From the NCBI GenBank assembly GCA_030432905.1, contig JAUILU010000002.1:589453-653452 (forward strand): a DNA stretch of 64,000 nt. Direction: 5' to 3'. The position numbers were made by a program, and so were the translations under genes. Under the pieces are notes generated by a model, which saw nothing but the letters and a program-made list of their open reading frames with translations, was not told where the DNA came from and ran no database searches. Source of the stretch: Phycisphaerae bacterium. Its GTDB lineage: Bacteria > Planctomycetota > Phycisphaerae > Phycisphaerales > UBA1924. Of the stretch, positions 27,601 through 37,589 are shown in pieces. Positions within the stretch are counted from its first letter, which is position 1. Each line of letters opens with the position of its first letter.

Positions 27601-28166
27601 CACAAGGCGGCCATGACACCGGCACGGATCTCTGGCAACGAGCCGCGGCCTTCGCCGCCCGTGCGCACGCGGGACAGGTCCGCAAGGACAACCAGACGCC
27701 CTACGCGAGCCACCCGGCGCGCGTGGCGATGACCCTGCTCCGAGTCTTCGGCTGCGAAGACGACCTCGCGATCGCGGCGGCGTTCCTCCACGACACCATC
27801 GAGGACACGCCCGCCGACTACGACGACATCCACGAAGGCTTCGGGGAAACCGTCGCCGACATCGTCGCGGCTCTCACAAAGAACATGATCCTGCCCGAGG
27901 ACAAACGCGAGACCGAGTACGACCGCAGGCTTTCCGAAGCCGACTGGCGTGCAAGGCTGATCAAGCTCGCCGACGTCTACGACAACCTCTGTGACATCGA
28001 GTTCCAGAGCCTGCAAACCGATGACCAAAGGCAGGCGACGCGCAGCCGGCACATCGTCCGGTGCGAACGCGCCATCGCGCTGGCCGCCGGTGACGCCGAG
28101 GCGCACGAGGAAACCGCCCGCGCGATCGCCGCGGTGCGAAGCCGGATGCAATCCTGTAACAGCTAG
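27597..28166 (+). CDS. HD-domain hydrolase (Mesh1/SpoT hydrolase-like)
   Basis: A 189-residue metal-dependent HD phosphohydrolase. Landmarks fit the small alarmone hydrolase (Mesh1) fold: ARAHAGQVRKDNQTPYASHPARVA (His39), AAFLHDTIEDTPADYDDI (His65-Asp66 of the HD motif and the ED pair) and RLIKLADVYDN (Asp126). Such enzymes remove the 3'-pyrophosphate of (p)ppGpp or hydrolyse NADPH; no synthetase domain is present. The ATG overlaps the GH35-like stop (ATGA). The TAG stop shares the palindrome CTAG with the stop of the convergent PDZ gene, a 4-nt overlap. Confidence 0.82.
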   Translation: MTQGGHDTGTDLWQRAAAFAARAHAGQVRKDNQTPYASHPARVAMTLLRVFGCEDDLAIAAAFLHDTIEDTPADYDDIHEGFGETVADIVAALTKNMILPEDKRETEYDRRLSEADWRARLIKLADVYDNLCDIEFQSLQTDDQRQATRSRHIVRCERAIALAAGDAEAHEETARAIAAVRSRMQSCNS

Positions 28167-29221
28167 GGCTTCTGAATGCCGAGCCCGTCGAGTTCCTTAC
28201 GGAGCCGGTCGGCCTTGCGTTGCAGTTCCGCAAGCGAGACCTGGTAGCTCTCGAGCTGCGCCTTGGCCTGATCGATCTGCCGCTGGCGGGCGCCGTTGCG
28301 CTGATAAATCTCGAGCTGCAACTGCGATCGGCGGATGCGTTCTTCCATCGCGACGATCTCGATCTCGGCCTTGGTCAGGTGCTGGCGGAGCATGGGCGGA
28401 AAGTCATTCGCCCTGCCGCGCGCCGAGCGTGAGAGCGGGCGATCGAGCGTCACCCCAGCGAGCGCGCCAGGACGGGGTCTCGCCTCGCCCCCGACGACCA
28501 CCATCTGGCGAAGCGGCGTGCCGTCGGCGTTGCGCCGTCTCGTCGGCCCGGTCCAGGGTTCGACCGCCGCGTTCTCCCACGCCTCCAGAATCCCCGGGTC
28601 GTAGTCGATCATCTCGGGCATCCCGCGGTCCGCGTAGTCGCGCGAGCGGTGCGCCCACGCGTTCTGCAGTGCCGATCGCTGCTGCGACTGGTTGTTGTTG
28701 AGGTCAGCCCACTTCCCGAGTGTGATGTCAGCGGTCTTCCGCTGCTCACCACGGATGAATACCACGGACACCACATCGCCCGGCGATCGGCTCACGATCG
28801 AGAACTGAAGATCGATGTTCGAGCGGATAGACCAGTCATCGATCTCAAGCAGGATGTCGCCGTTCTGAAGCACGTTCACCGCGTCGAAGTTGGGAACCGT
28901 CGCGGTGATCACAAGCCCGAGGTCACTCTCGTTTGGGGCAAACTGAATCCCCATCGCGGCTCGCGGTTCGCTGATAAACCGAATCTGCGCAGATCGGTAC
29001 AGCCGCAACCGCTGCTCGGCGGACAGGTCGTCGCGCGCAAGCTGCGCTTCAAGATCCTCAAGTCTGATGTTCTCGTTGTACTCAAGCTCGTCCGCCGCAA
29101 GCTCTCGCTCGACGAACGAATCACTCCCGAGCCGCTCAACCAGACGCTCCGCGGTCATCGCCTCCTGCGCACCGGCGCCAACAGAGGCCATCATCGCGAG
29201 TCCAGCGAGCACACGTTTCAC
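28163..29221 (-). CDS. Secreted PDZ-domain protein with C-terminal coiled coil
   Basis: A 352-residue exported protein. The GTG start at 29221 overlaps the upstream gene's TGA (GTGA) and gives a signal peptide (VLAGLAMMASVGAGAQ). A PDZ domain covers about 95-185 (AMGIQFAPNESDLGLVITATVPNFDAVNVLQNGDILLEIDDWSIRS). A linker rich in Arg, Pro and Gly leads to a long C-terminal helix with heptads (LTKAEIEIVAMEERIRRSQLQLEIYQRNGARQRQIDQ...LRKELDGLG). No protease domain is present, so it is probably a periplasmic scaffold. Third gene of a yicC-phosphotransferase-PDZ operon. Confidence 0.75.
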   Translation of the reverse strand: MKRVLAGLAMMASVGAGAQEAMTAERLVERLGSDSFVERELAADELEYNENIRLEDLEAQLARDDLSAEQRLRLYRSAQIRFISEPRAAMGIQFAPNESDLGLVITATVPNFDAVNVLQNGDILLEIDDWSIRSNIDLQFSIVSRSPGDVVSVVFIRGEQRKTADITLGKWADLNNNQSQQRSALQNAWAHRSRDYADRGMPEMIDYDPGILEAWENAAVEPWTGPTRRRNADGTPLRQMVVVGGEARPRPGALAGVTLDRPLSRSARGRANDFPPMLRQHLTKAEIEIVAMEERIRRSQLQLEIYQRNGARQRQIDQAKAQLESYQVSLAELQRKADRLRKELDGLGIQKP

Positions 29222-30411
29222 AGCTTGATCAACTCCTCGGCCATCTCGGCGATCCATACCGCCTTGCGATCGACCATCCGCAGGAACGTCGAGCCCTCGA
29301 TCTGACCAAACCTGCCGGTCGCCGCGATCGGGATCGTCGCCTCCGTAATAAGTGCCTCGATCATGAGCCACGGCAGCGCACGACACTCGGCCTTACTCAA
29401 TATACAGCCTTCGACCGCGTCGTATGCACCTAAAAACGCCTGCAATCTGTTGTGATCCAGCTCCACAGGCCACGCCATCGGGTCTAGCCCCGTCCGCGTC
29501 ACCGAGAACTGCATCGCGCCGTTGGCAACATCGAGCGCCCTTGGCCCGACGCGCGCCGAGTCGAAATCCACGATTGCGCGGATGCCGTCGTCTGAGAAAA
29601 TCACATTCCCGGGGTGGTAGTCCGCGTGGATGACCTGCCGGGGCCAGCCCGCGATGCCGGCCTCGCGCACCCGCAATCCCGCTTGGTCGTAGAGCAACGC
29701 GAGGTTGTTCGCCGTCTCTTCAAGCCCACGCGCCTGGATCCGCGCCGGCAGCGCCCGCAGCGCCTCGGGGATCGCCGCCACCGCGTGGTAGCTCCCGGTC
29801 ACCGGCGCACCGGGCCCGACAAAGTCAGACAGCAAGCGATGGAAGTACGCCAGTGCCCGTCCCGCCTCGGCGGTGGGGGGGAGCGACCGGTCGAAACGCT
29901 TGCCATTGATGAACGAGAACACCTCGTACACGAACCCGCCGAAACTCAGCGCGCCCTGGCCCGTCTGTGTCGGCACAAGTCTCGCCAGCGGGAACGCCCG
30001 GTCGCCGAGGTGGTTCTGGATCGAGTGGCTAAACGCGATGTGCTGAGCCGTTGCTTTGCCGGGCGTGCGCCGTTTGATCAGCACCGTGCCCGTCGAGGTC
30101 TCGAGCACCACCTTGGGCGCCTGACGCGACCCCCTGCGGAACTCGCGGACGTTGTGGATTCTGCCGAGCTCGTAGTTTGAGCACACCATCGCAAGCTCGC
30201 CCGTGGCGAACCGGTCATAGCCCTCGACCGCCGGGCGAAGATCGCCCGCCTCGGCTGGAGACTTCGGGTTCTGCTGAGGCACAACCACCTGACCGGCGAC
30301 CGTGTCCGACGCGGAAGACACCCGCTCGGCGTCTGCGTACAGGTTCACCGACGACTGGGCGCTCTCGACTGCTGGCGGGTTGTCTGTTTTCACTTCTTCG
30401 CCCATTTCCAT
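29218..30411 (-). CDS. APH/CotS-type phosphotransferase
   Basis: A 397-residue small-molecule kinase of the aminoglycoside/homoserine phosphotransferase fold. The catalytic loop is VIHADYHPGNVIF (H-x-D-x4-N) and the magnesium-binding DFD lies in AIVDFDSARVGPRALDVANG. An N-lobe VVLETSTGTVLIKRRTPGK carries the lysine. The first 65 residues are a low-complexity tail rich in Val, Ser, Ala and Asp. The substrate is unknown; bacterial relatives act on choline, homoserine or sugars. It starts 18 nt after yicC and overlaps the PDZ gene by 4 nt. Confidence 0.8.
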   Translation of the reverse strand: MEMGEEVKTDNPPAVESAQSSVNLYADAERVSSASDTVAGQVVVPQQNPKSPAEAGDLRPAVEGYDRFATGELAMVCSNYELGRIHNVREFRRGSRQAPKVVLETSTGTVLIKRRTPGKATAQHIAFSHSIQNHLGDRAFPLARLVPTQTGQGALSFGGFVYEVFSFINGKRFDRSLPPTAEAGRALAYFHRLLSDFVGPGAPVTGSYHAVAAIPEALRALPARIQARGLEETANNLALLYDQAGLRVREAGIAGWPRQVIHADYHPGNVIFSDDGIRAIVDFDSARVGPRALDVANGAMQFSVTRTGLDPMAWPVELDHNRLQAFLGAYDAVEGCILSKAECRALPWLMIEALITEATIPIAATGRFGQIEGSTFLRMVDRKAVWIAEMAEELIKL

Positions 30412-30429
30412 GCTCAGAAGACCGCTGAC

Positions 30430-31320
30430 TCACTCTACGTTCTGCACCTGCTCTTTAATCCGGTCGATCGCGCCCTTGATCTCAACGATCGAGCGGCTGA
30501 TCCGCGTATCCATCGACTTGCTCGACATGGTGTTCGCCTCACGAAGAAGCTCCTGCGCCATGAAGTCCAGCGTCCTGCCGACGGGCTTGTCGTCTTTCTG
30601 TTCGATGATCTTGGTGAACTGTTCCAGATGGCCGCCCAGCCGCTGGATCTCCTCGGCAATATCAGTCCGCTCCGCGTGGCTCGCAACCTCGCGGATGATG
30701 TCCACGCTGTCGCTCGGCGTGCCAGACCCCGCCAGCAGCTCGTCCATCCGTGTCCGGAGCCTGGCCTCAAAGTCCTTGACGATCTCGGGCGCCCGCTCTT
30801 TCACCTCGGCAAGGCTCGTCGCGATCACCGAAAGCTGGTTGTGGAGATCCGCCGCCAGCGCCTCGCCCTCGGCCTTGCGCATCGCGATGAGCGAGGCACA
30901 CGCCTCGTTCGTCAGCTTCGTGAACACCTCGCGCACGCGCCCAATCCGCTCGCCCTCGTCGCTCGGCGGCTGGATCACGCCCGGCAAACCAAGCAGCGAG
31001 CCGATCTCGATCGAAACCCGGCCCGAGCTGACGTGCTCCGAGGCGCTCAACTGCTCGACGTACTTGTCGAGCGCCTTGCAGTTGATCTCATGGGCCGCGG
31101 CTTCGGTGTCGTCGGTGCAGCTCGCCTTGAGCGTCACGCTGCCCCGGCTGATCTGCTTGCGCAGACGCGATTCGAGGTCGGCTTCGAGCGACTCGAACTC
31201 TTCTTGGAGGCGTACGGTGCCCTTGAAGAACTTGCCGTTGAGTGAACGGATCTGCACGAAGTAGTGCGTGCCATCGATGTGCGCCGATGCCTCGCCGTAG
31301 CCTGTCATGCTGCGGATCAC
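30430..31320 (-). CDS. yicC: YicC family endoribonuclease
   Basis: A 296-residue YicC/YloC protein. It starts with the family hallmark MIRSMTGYGEA (GTG start at 31320, GAGG 8 nt upstream) and ends with the conserved TLDFMAQELLREANTMSSKSMDTRISRSIVEIKGAIDRIKEQVQNVE. The conserved EIQRLGGHLEQF is also present. YicC-type enzymes are hexameric RNases involved in stationary-phase RNA and sRNA turnover. In many bacteria yicC precedes gmk; here it is followed by a phosphotransferase and a PDZ protein. Confidence 0.95.
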   Translation of the reverse strand: MIRSMTGYGEASAHIDGTHYFVQIRSLNGKFFKGTVRLQEEFESLEADLESRLRKQISRGSVTLKASCTDDTEAAAHEINCKALDKYVEQLSASEHVSSGRVSIEIGSLLGLPGVIQPPSDEGERIGRVREVFTKLTNEACASLIAMRKAEGEALAADLHNQLSVIATSLAEVKERAPEIVKDFEARLRTRMDELLAGSGTPSDSVDIIREVASHAERTDIAEEIQRLGGHLEQFTKIIEQKDDKPVGRTLDFMAQELLREANTMSSKSMDTRISRSIVEIKGAIDRIKEQVQNVE

Positions 31321-31398
31321 GCCGATACCTCTTTCGTCACCGGGAACACCCCGGCCCTATGCCAAGTGTCAGTGTACTCGAATCCACGAAACGCGTCG

Positions 31399-31911
31399 TT
31401 AACGCCCGCCGCCGTCTGTGTCGTTGCCGGCGTCGTCGCTGCCTTCACCCTCTGCGCCATCAGTCGATGGATCTGCAGCAGGTTCTTCGCCTTCGCTCTC
31501 GGTTTCAGCGGCCGGCTGCTCGTCGTCCGCGGGGATCTCAACCTGTGGCGCGTCTGTGTCTTCACCCGTGCCCGCGTTGTTCTCGGCTTCTTCTTGTGCA
31601 GCCGCGAGTTCCGCTTCCGCTTGCTGCGCCTCTGTCGGCCTGAGCGCGAAGTTGAGCGCCACCGCGCCCGCGAGGAACATCACGAAGATCGCAACGGTCG
31701 CGATCGTCAGCGCATCGCCTGTCTTGGCGCCGAACGCCGACTGGCCCGAGCTCCCGCCGCCGCCTGCGCCGAACGCGCCGCTCAGCCCGCCGCCCTGAGG
31801 CCGCTGGATGAGCACGATCAGCACCAGCATGAGTGAGATGGCAAGGAACGCAACCGTTGAAAGGCCGATCCAAATCGTTGCTAGCCCGAGTGTCAGCGGA
31901 ATCGTCATCAT
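31399..31911 (-). CDS. secG: Preprotein translocase subunit SecG with long acidic tail
   Basis: Auxiliary subunit of the SecYEG channel, inner membrane. Two hydrophobic segments (LGLATIWIGLSTVAFLAISLMLVLIVLIQ and ALTIATVAIFVMFLAGAVALNFAL) flank the conserved QRPQGGGLSGAFGAGGGGSSGQSAFG loop. Canonical SecG is 75-110 residues; this one has 170, because about 85 Glu/Asp/Ala/Gly-rich residues follow the second helix. The start MMTIPL at 31911 is preferred to the longer in-frame ORF (31980), which adds a charged, non-family N-terminus. It lies 134 nt downstream of tpiA, a common pairing. Confidence 0.92.
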   Translation of the reverse strand: MMTIPLTLGLATIWIGLSTVAFLAISLMLVLIVLIQRPQGGGLSGAFGAGGGGSSGQSAFGAKTGDALTIATVAIFVMFLAGAVALNFALRPTEAQQAEAELAAAQEEAENNAGTGEDTDAPQVEIPADDEQPAAETESEGEEPAADPSTDGAEGEGSDDAGNDTDGGGR

Positions 31912-32045
31912 CTGCGGTTCGTCCCTGTCGTTGCCGCCGGGCGATCGCCGACAATCGGCACCCACAGCCCGGGGCCGCAACTCTAGCGCCGCCGGTGCCT
32001 AATGGCCCGCCCCGATCAGCCTCAATAACAGCAACAAAGCCCGAT

Positions 32046-32822
32046 TCAGGCGCCCGAAGCGGCTTTGACGATCGCCGCGAAGTCGTCAACCTTCAGGCTC
32101 GCCCCGCCGATCAGCCCGCCGTCGATGTCAGGCTGGGCAAACAGCGTCGCCGCGTTCGAGGGCTTGACCGACCCGCCGTAGATAATCCGGGTCCGGTTCG
32201 CAACGTCATCGTTGTACAACTCGACCAGCAAACCGCGGATGAACTCGTGCGCCGCCTGCGCGTCCTCGGGGCTCGCCGTCTTGCCCGTGCCGATCGCCCA
32301 GACCGGCTCGTACGCGATGACCACGTTCTCCATCTGACGAAGCCCGACGTCGGCAAGCCCGGTCCGAAGCTGGCGCTCGTTGACCTCGTTCGTCTTGCCG
32401 GCCTCGCGTTCCTCAAGCAGCTCGCCCACGCACAGCACACAGGTCAGCCCGCCCGCGAGCATGGCCTTCACCTTGGCGTTGATGAGCTCGTCGGACTCGC
32501 CGATCACGTGCCGACGCTCGCTGTGGCCCGCGAGCGCGTGCTCGCAGCCGCAGTCGGCGCCCATGCCGACGCTGACCTCGCCCGTAAACGCGCCCTCGGC
32601 CTCGTGGTAGAGATCCTGCGCCCCGACCCGGATCGCAGAAGGGCGTGACTTGAAGATGCTGGCCACCCCGATCAGGTACGGGCTCGGGGGGAACACGACA
32701 ACATCGACCGCCCCCTGCGCCGCCTCGCACGCCTCGCAGACGCCTCGCGCCAGCGAAGTCGAGGAATCGCTCGTGGTGTTCATCTTCCAGTTGCCGCCGA
32801 CGTAGGGCTTGCGATCAGGCAC
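32046..32822 (-). CDS. tpiA: Triosephosphate isomerase
   Basis: Glycolytic interconversion of dihydroxyacetone phosphate and glyceraldehyde-3-phosphate; cytosolic (258 residues). Catalytic elements are present: Lys in YVGGNWKMN, His in LAGHSERRHVIGE, Glu in AYEPVWAIGTGK (flexible loop 6), and the phosphate-binding IIYGGSV. The GTG at 32822 has GGAG 8 nt upstream and matches the family N-terminus; the TTG at 32828 would add two residues. It is followed by secG. Confidence 0.97.
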   Translation of the reverse strand: MPDRKPYVGGNWKMNTTSDSSTSLARGVCEACEAAQGAVDVVVFPPSPYLIGVASIFKSRPSAIRVGAQDLYHEAEGAFTGEVSVGMGADCGCEHALAGHSERRHVIGESDELINAKVKAMLAGGLTCVLCVGELLEEREAGKTNEVNERQLRTGLADVGLRQMENVVIAYEPVWAIGTGKTASPEDAQAAHEFIRGLLVELYNDDVANRTRIIYGGSVKPSNAATLFAQPDIDGGLIGGASLKVDDFAAIVKAASGA

Positions 32823-32897
32823 GTTCAAGACTCCGTTCTGGTATCAATCGACCTTTGGCCCGCGATCACCACGGGCCGGCCAACTGTACCCCCGGAA

Positions 32898-34490
<1,593 letters not shown>

Positions 34491-34606
34491 GGTAATCCTC
34501 CCTGTCAGACGCGTATCCGGGTGAAATCGGGCCGAAAAATCACAACCCGTGCTCAGACACTAGACCCTGTATACCGTATCGGCCATACCTCTTAGTTGAG
34601 TTTGGA

Positions 34607-34636
34607 TTGACCTTTGCCGCCGGGCGTCCGTATCGT
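34607..34636 (+). promoter_or_regulatory. Candidate promoter of tRNA-His
   Basis: TTGACC (34607-34612), an 18-nt spacer and TATCGT (34631-34636) lie about 45 nt upstream of the tRNA. The -10 matches 4 of 6 consensus bases. Confidence 0.4.
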
Positions 34637-34680
34637 TGAGACCGCCGCCGTCAGGCCACAGGCCCGGCGCGGCTTGAGAT

Positions 34681-34756
34681 GGTGACCGTAGCTCAGCTGG
34701 CTAGAGCACCGGGTTGTGATCCTGGAGGTCGCGGGTTCGAGCCCCGTCGGTCACCC
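34681..34756 (+). tRNA. tRNA-His (anticodon GTG)
   Basis: A complete cloverleaf. The extra G at -1 (34681) faces discriminator C73 (34755), the tRNA-His identity pair. The acceptor stem is GTGACCG with CGGTCAC; the D arm is GCTC...GAGC; the anticodon loop TTGTGAT in a CCGGG/CCTGG stem has anticodon GTG; the T loop is TTCGAGC. CCA is not encoded (CTTTT follows). It lies alone between pckA and the sensor-kinase-like gene. Confidence 0.96.
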
Positions 34757-34788
34757 TTTTCCCTTGTAATCCAACAGATTCTCGAGGT

Positions 34789-37365
34789 TCAGGCCGCGTC
34801 TTCCCGGCTCTGGTCGCCGTCATTTTCGACCTCATCGGTCGAGACCTTCAGCGTCGCCTCCCGCGCGATCGGGATCACCACCGAAAGCTCGGTCTTGCCC
34901 GAATCATTCACGGTCTCAAGCCGCCCCCCGAGCGTCTGGCAGAGCTGCCGGAGCAGCGAAAGCCCGGCCGGGGCACCCATCGGCTCGTCCGAGGGCGTCG
35001 AGATCGGCCCGCCAGCGACGGACACGACCAGCGATTCGTCCGGCTGATCGCCCCTGACAGACACCACCGCGACCATGTCCCGCGTCGAGCAGCGCGTCAA
35101 CGCCACTTCAAGAAGCTCGCAGCACGCCAGCTTCATGAGCCTGCTGTCGGCCTCGATCGACTGGGGCAGCTCGCCCTCTTGGTTGATCTTGAGTGTCACG
35201 CCCCGGGCCTTGGCCTTGCCAACGAAGCGCTCTCCGACGTGGCGCAGGACCGCCGCCGGCTCGCACGACTCGAACACGGGTCTCAGCGTGCCCGAGACAA
35301 TCCGCCCCGCGACCTCCGCCCGGTCCGCGTCAGTCGCGAGCCTTTCAAGGCCCTCCGCCAGCGAACCCAGTCCGGCTTCTCGTGCCTGGCCAGCAAGATC
35401 CGCCGCGCCGATGGCTCGTTTGCCAAGTTCCGCCAGCCCGCCGGCCCACGCGGAATCGACCTTCTCGAGCTTCGCCTCGAGCCGCTCCGCCTCACCCGCG
35501 CGATCGGCGGCCAGTGTCGAAAGCTCCTCGCTCCGGTACCGTTCGTCGCGCCAGCGCTGCGTCTGCTCCGCGATCCTCGTCTCGGCGGTCATCCTCGCCC
35601 GGCGGTCGCGCTCCGAACGCAGCGCAACACCTAGCACGCCCGACGCCAGCCGAAGCGTCTGCGCCTCGTCGTGCGTCCACTTACCCGCGACCGGTTTCTC
35701 GAGCAGCATCAGCCCCGCCGTGCGGTCGCCCGCATCGACTAGCACCGCCGCGATCGAACGCGTCGCGGTCTCTTCAAAGCCGAGCAGCGCGTTCTCGAAC
35801 TCGCCCTCGTCCCAGACGTCCTCAATCTTGACAATCTCGTCGGAGCGGAGCTTGCCAAAGAGCGCGCCGTCCGGGTCGATCTTGAGCGTTCGGCCCTCTG
35901 CTGAGCCCATCCACGCCGGCCCGTCGGACGCGACCGCGGTGATCGTGCCGTCGTCGGCGAATGTCGCGTATGTCGTGCGCAGGTGCGTGTAGTGCTTGGC
36001 AACGGATTCGACAATGCGCTGCGCCGCCCGGCCCGGCGCCCAGCCGCCGTGCGACAGGCGCTCGAGCGCGCCGAGCGCCACCGCGAGCCGCCTCCGGTCC
36101 ATCGCCGCGTCGGCCTCGCGCTGAAGCTCGTGCTCGATCGGTCTGCCGATCAGCCCGTGCCAGCCGTCGCCCAGCGGCGTCAGTAGGAACTCCGACGACA
36201 CGCTGTCGTCCTCGCCCATCCGAAGCCGACCCCGGCCCTGCCAGATCTCGTTCTCAGCGCACGCCTTCACGCCCTCGCTGCGGATCTGATCGCTCGTGTC
36301 CTTCGTCACAACGTGCCACAGCGCCAGATTGTCCGCGGCCTCGCGTTCGCCAAGACCGATCAACTCACGCGACGCCGTGTTCAGCAGCGTCACTCGCATG
36401 TCAGGCGCCAGCACCGCGATGTTCTGCTCGCTCGCATCCACGATCCGGCGGAGCCTCTCGAGCTGCTTGTCCACCTCGGAACGGTCAGTAATGTCCTTGC
36501 CGACGAGCACGATGCCCGAGACCTCGCCCTGCTGGTCGCGCGCCGGGCTGGCGCTCAGCGAGACGTATCTCGTCCTGCCCTGGCCGTCGATCATGACCGA
36601 GTCGCGCTTAAGGTTCGTCCGCTCATCGAACGCCCGCCCGACGAACTTGATTACCGCCTGGTACTCGTCCTCGGGGAACGACTTGGCCCAGCCCGTGCCG
36701 CGGATGTGGTCCTCGGTCGCGCCGGCGAATCGTTCGCTGGCGGAGTTGGTCGCCTGGCAGTCGCCGTGCTCGTTGAGCACCCAGAGCATCGTCGTCGTGC
36801 TGTTGGCCAGCGCGTGGAACCGTGCCCACGCCGCAGCCGCGTCAGTCGCAAGCCGCTTCTGGTCGGTGATCTCGCGCACCACGCCGTGCAGACCGGTCAC
36901 CCGGCCACGGTTGTCCTTGGTCGGCTCGGCGCGGACGGTCATCCACCGCCGCCTGCCGTCGGCGTCCTCGTAACGAAGGTCGGCGACGAGCGAGTGCTCC
37001 TCCTGAACCGCGTTGCGCGCCCGGCTCTCGAACATCTGCGCATCGCCCTCGTCGAGCATCCGCACAAACGCGTCCGCGTTCGTCAGTGTTTCCGCCGTGT
37101 ACCCAGTTAGGATCTCGATGTCGGCAGACAGCTCCGTCACGCGCAGATCGGGCGTCACCCGGCAGGCGAACGTCGCCGCCCCGCACGCGCCGAGCACGCC
37201 CGGCTTGTCGGCGCCAACCGGTTTCTTAGCCCTCGGCTTGCGCAGGACCATGCCGAGCACAAGGCCCATGAGCATCACGACAAACGCCGCGCCGCCCACA
37301 ACAGCCCAGGTGGTCTGATCGAAGCCGGCCGTCGCCGATGAAAGCTGATCGATGATGTTCTGCAC
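34789..37365 (-). CDS. Degenerate multi-PAS/GAF sensor kinase-like protein
   Basis: An 858-residue membrane-anchored sensor. One membrane helix (VVGGAAFVVMLMGLVLGMVL, 23-42) precedes three PAS domains: residues about 55-170 with a PAC-like GLHGVVREITDQKR; 180-300 with GIVLVGKDITDRSEVD; and 305-410. A GAF-like domain (450-590) and a coiled coil follow. The C-terminal 130 residues resemble an HATPase domain but lack essentials: no H-box histidine (SHELRTPL-like), no N-box asparagine (KLACCELLEVALTRCS) and no DxGxG G1 box (VSVAGGPIS). Only a G2-like GLSLLRQLCQTLGG remains. It is probably a signal-binding pseudokinase. The GTG start is at 37365. The next gene upstream is the PilZ-pseudoreceiver protein. 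Confidence 0.78.
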   Translation of the reverse strand: MQNIIDQLSSATAGFDQTTWAVVGGAAFVVMLMGLVLGMVLRKPRAKKPVGADKPGVLGACGAATFACRVTPDLRVTELSADIEILTGYTAETLTNADAFVRMLDEGDAQMFESRARNAVQEEHSLVADLRYEDADGRRRWMTVRAEPTKDNRGRVTGLHGVVREITDQKRLATDAAAAWARFHALANSTTTMLWVLNEHGDCQATNSASERFAGATEDHIRGTGWAKSFPEDEYQAVIKFVGRAFDERTNLKRDSVMIDGQGRTRYVSLSASPARDQQGEVSGIVLVGKDITDRSEVDKQLERLRRIVDASEQNIAVLAPDMRVTLLNTASRELIGLGEREAADNLALWHVVTKDTSDQIRSEGVKACAENEIWQGRGRLRMGEDDSVSSEFLLTPLGDGWHGLIGRPIEHELQREADAAMDRRRLAVALGALERLSHGGWAPGRAAQRIVESVAKHYTHLRTTYATFADDGTITAVASDGPAWMGSAEGRTLKIDPDGALFGKLRSDEIVKIEDVWDEGEFENALLGFEETATRSIAAVLVDAGDRTAGLMLLEKPVAGKWTHDEAQTLRLASGVLGVALRSERDRRARMTAETRIAEQTQRWRDERYRSEELSTLAADRAGEAERLEAKLEKVDSAWAGGLAELGKRAIGAADLAGQAREAGLGSLAEGLERLATDADRAEVAGRIVSGTLRPVFESCEPAAVLRHVGERFVGKAKARGVTLKINQEGELPQSIEADSRLMKLACCELLEVALTRCSTRDMVAVVSVRGDQPDESLVVSVAGGPISTPSDEPMGAPAGLSLLRQLCQTLGGRLETVNDSGKTELSVVIPIAREATLKVSTDEVENDGDQSREDAA

Positions 37366-37589
37366 GCCCTAGCCCCTCTGTCAAAACGCCCCGACACCCC
37401 GGGCGATCTACACCCGCAGTGTCTCATATCTGCATCGTGTCACAGAGACCCCGGCATCACACGCAACGTCCGGGAACAGCCCGTTAAGCGGTGGGCACTC
37501 GGCGCAAACCGCACAACCGGCACAGGCACATCGCCCGCTCGCAGTATCGGCTTGCCTCTCGTATTGCAGATTGGTTTGCGTCCGCCGGG

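Noticed and set aside
32853..32876. GGCCCG/CGGGCC hairpin between pckA and tpiA as a terminator
   Set aside because: No T run follows on either strand.
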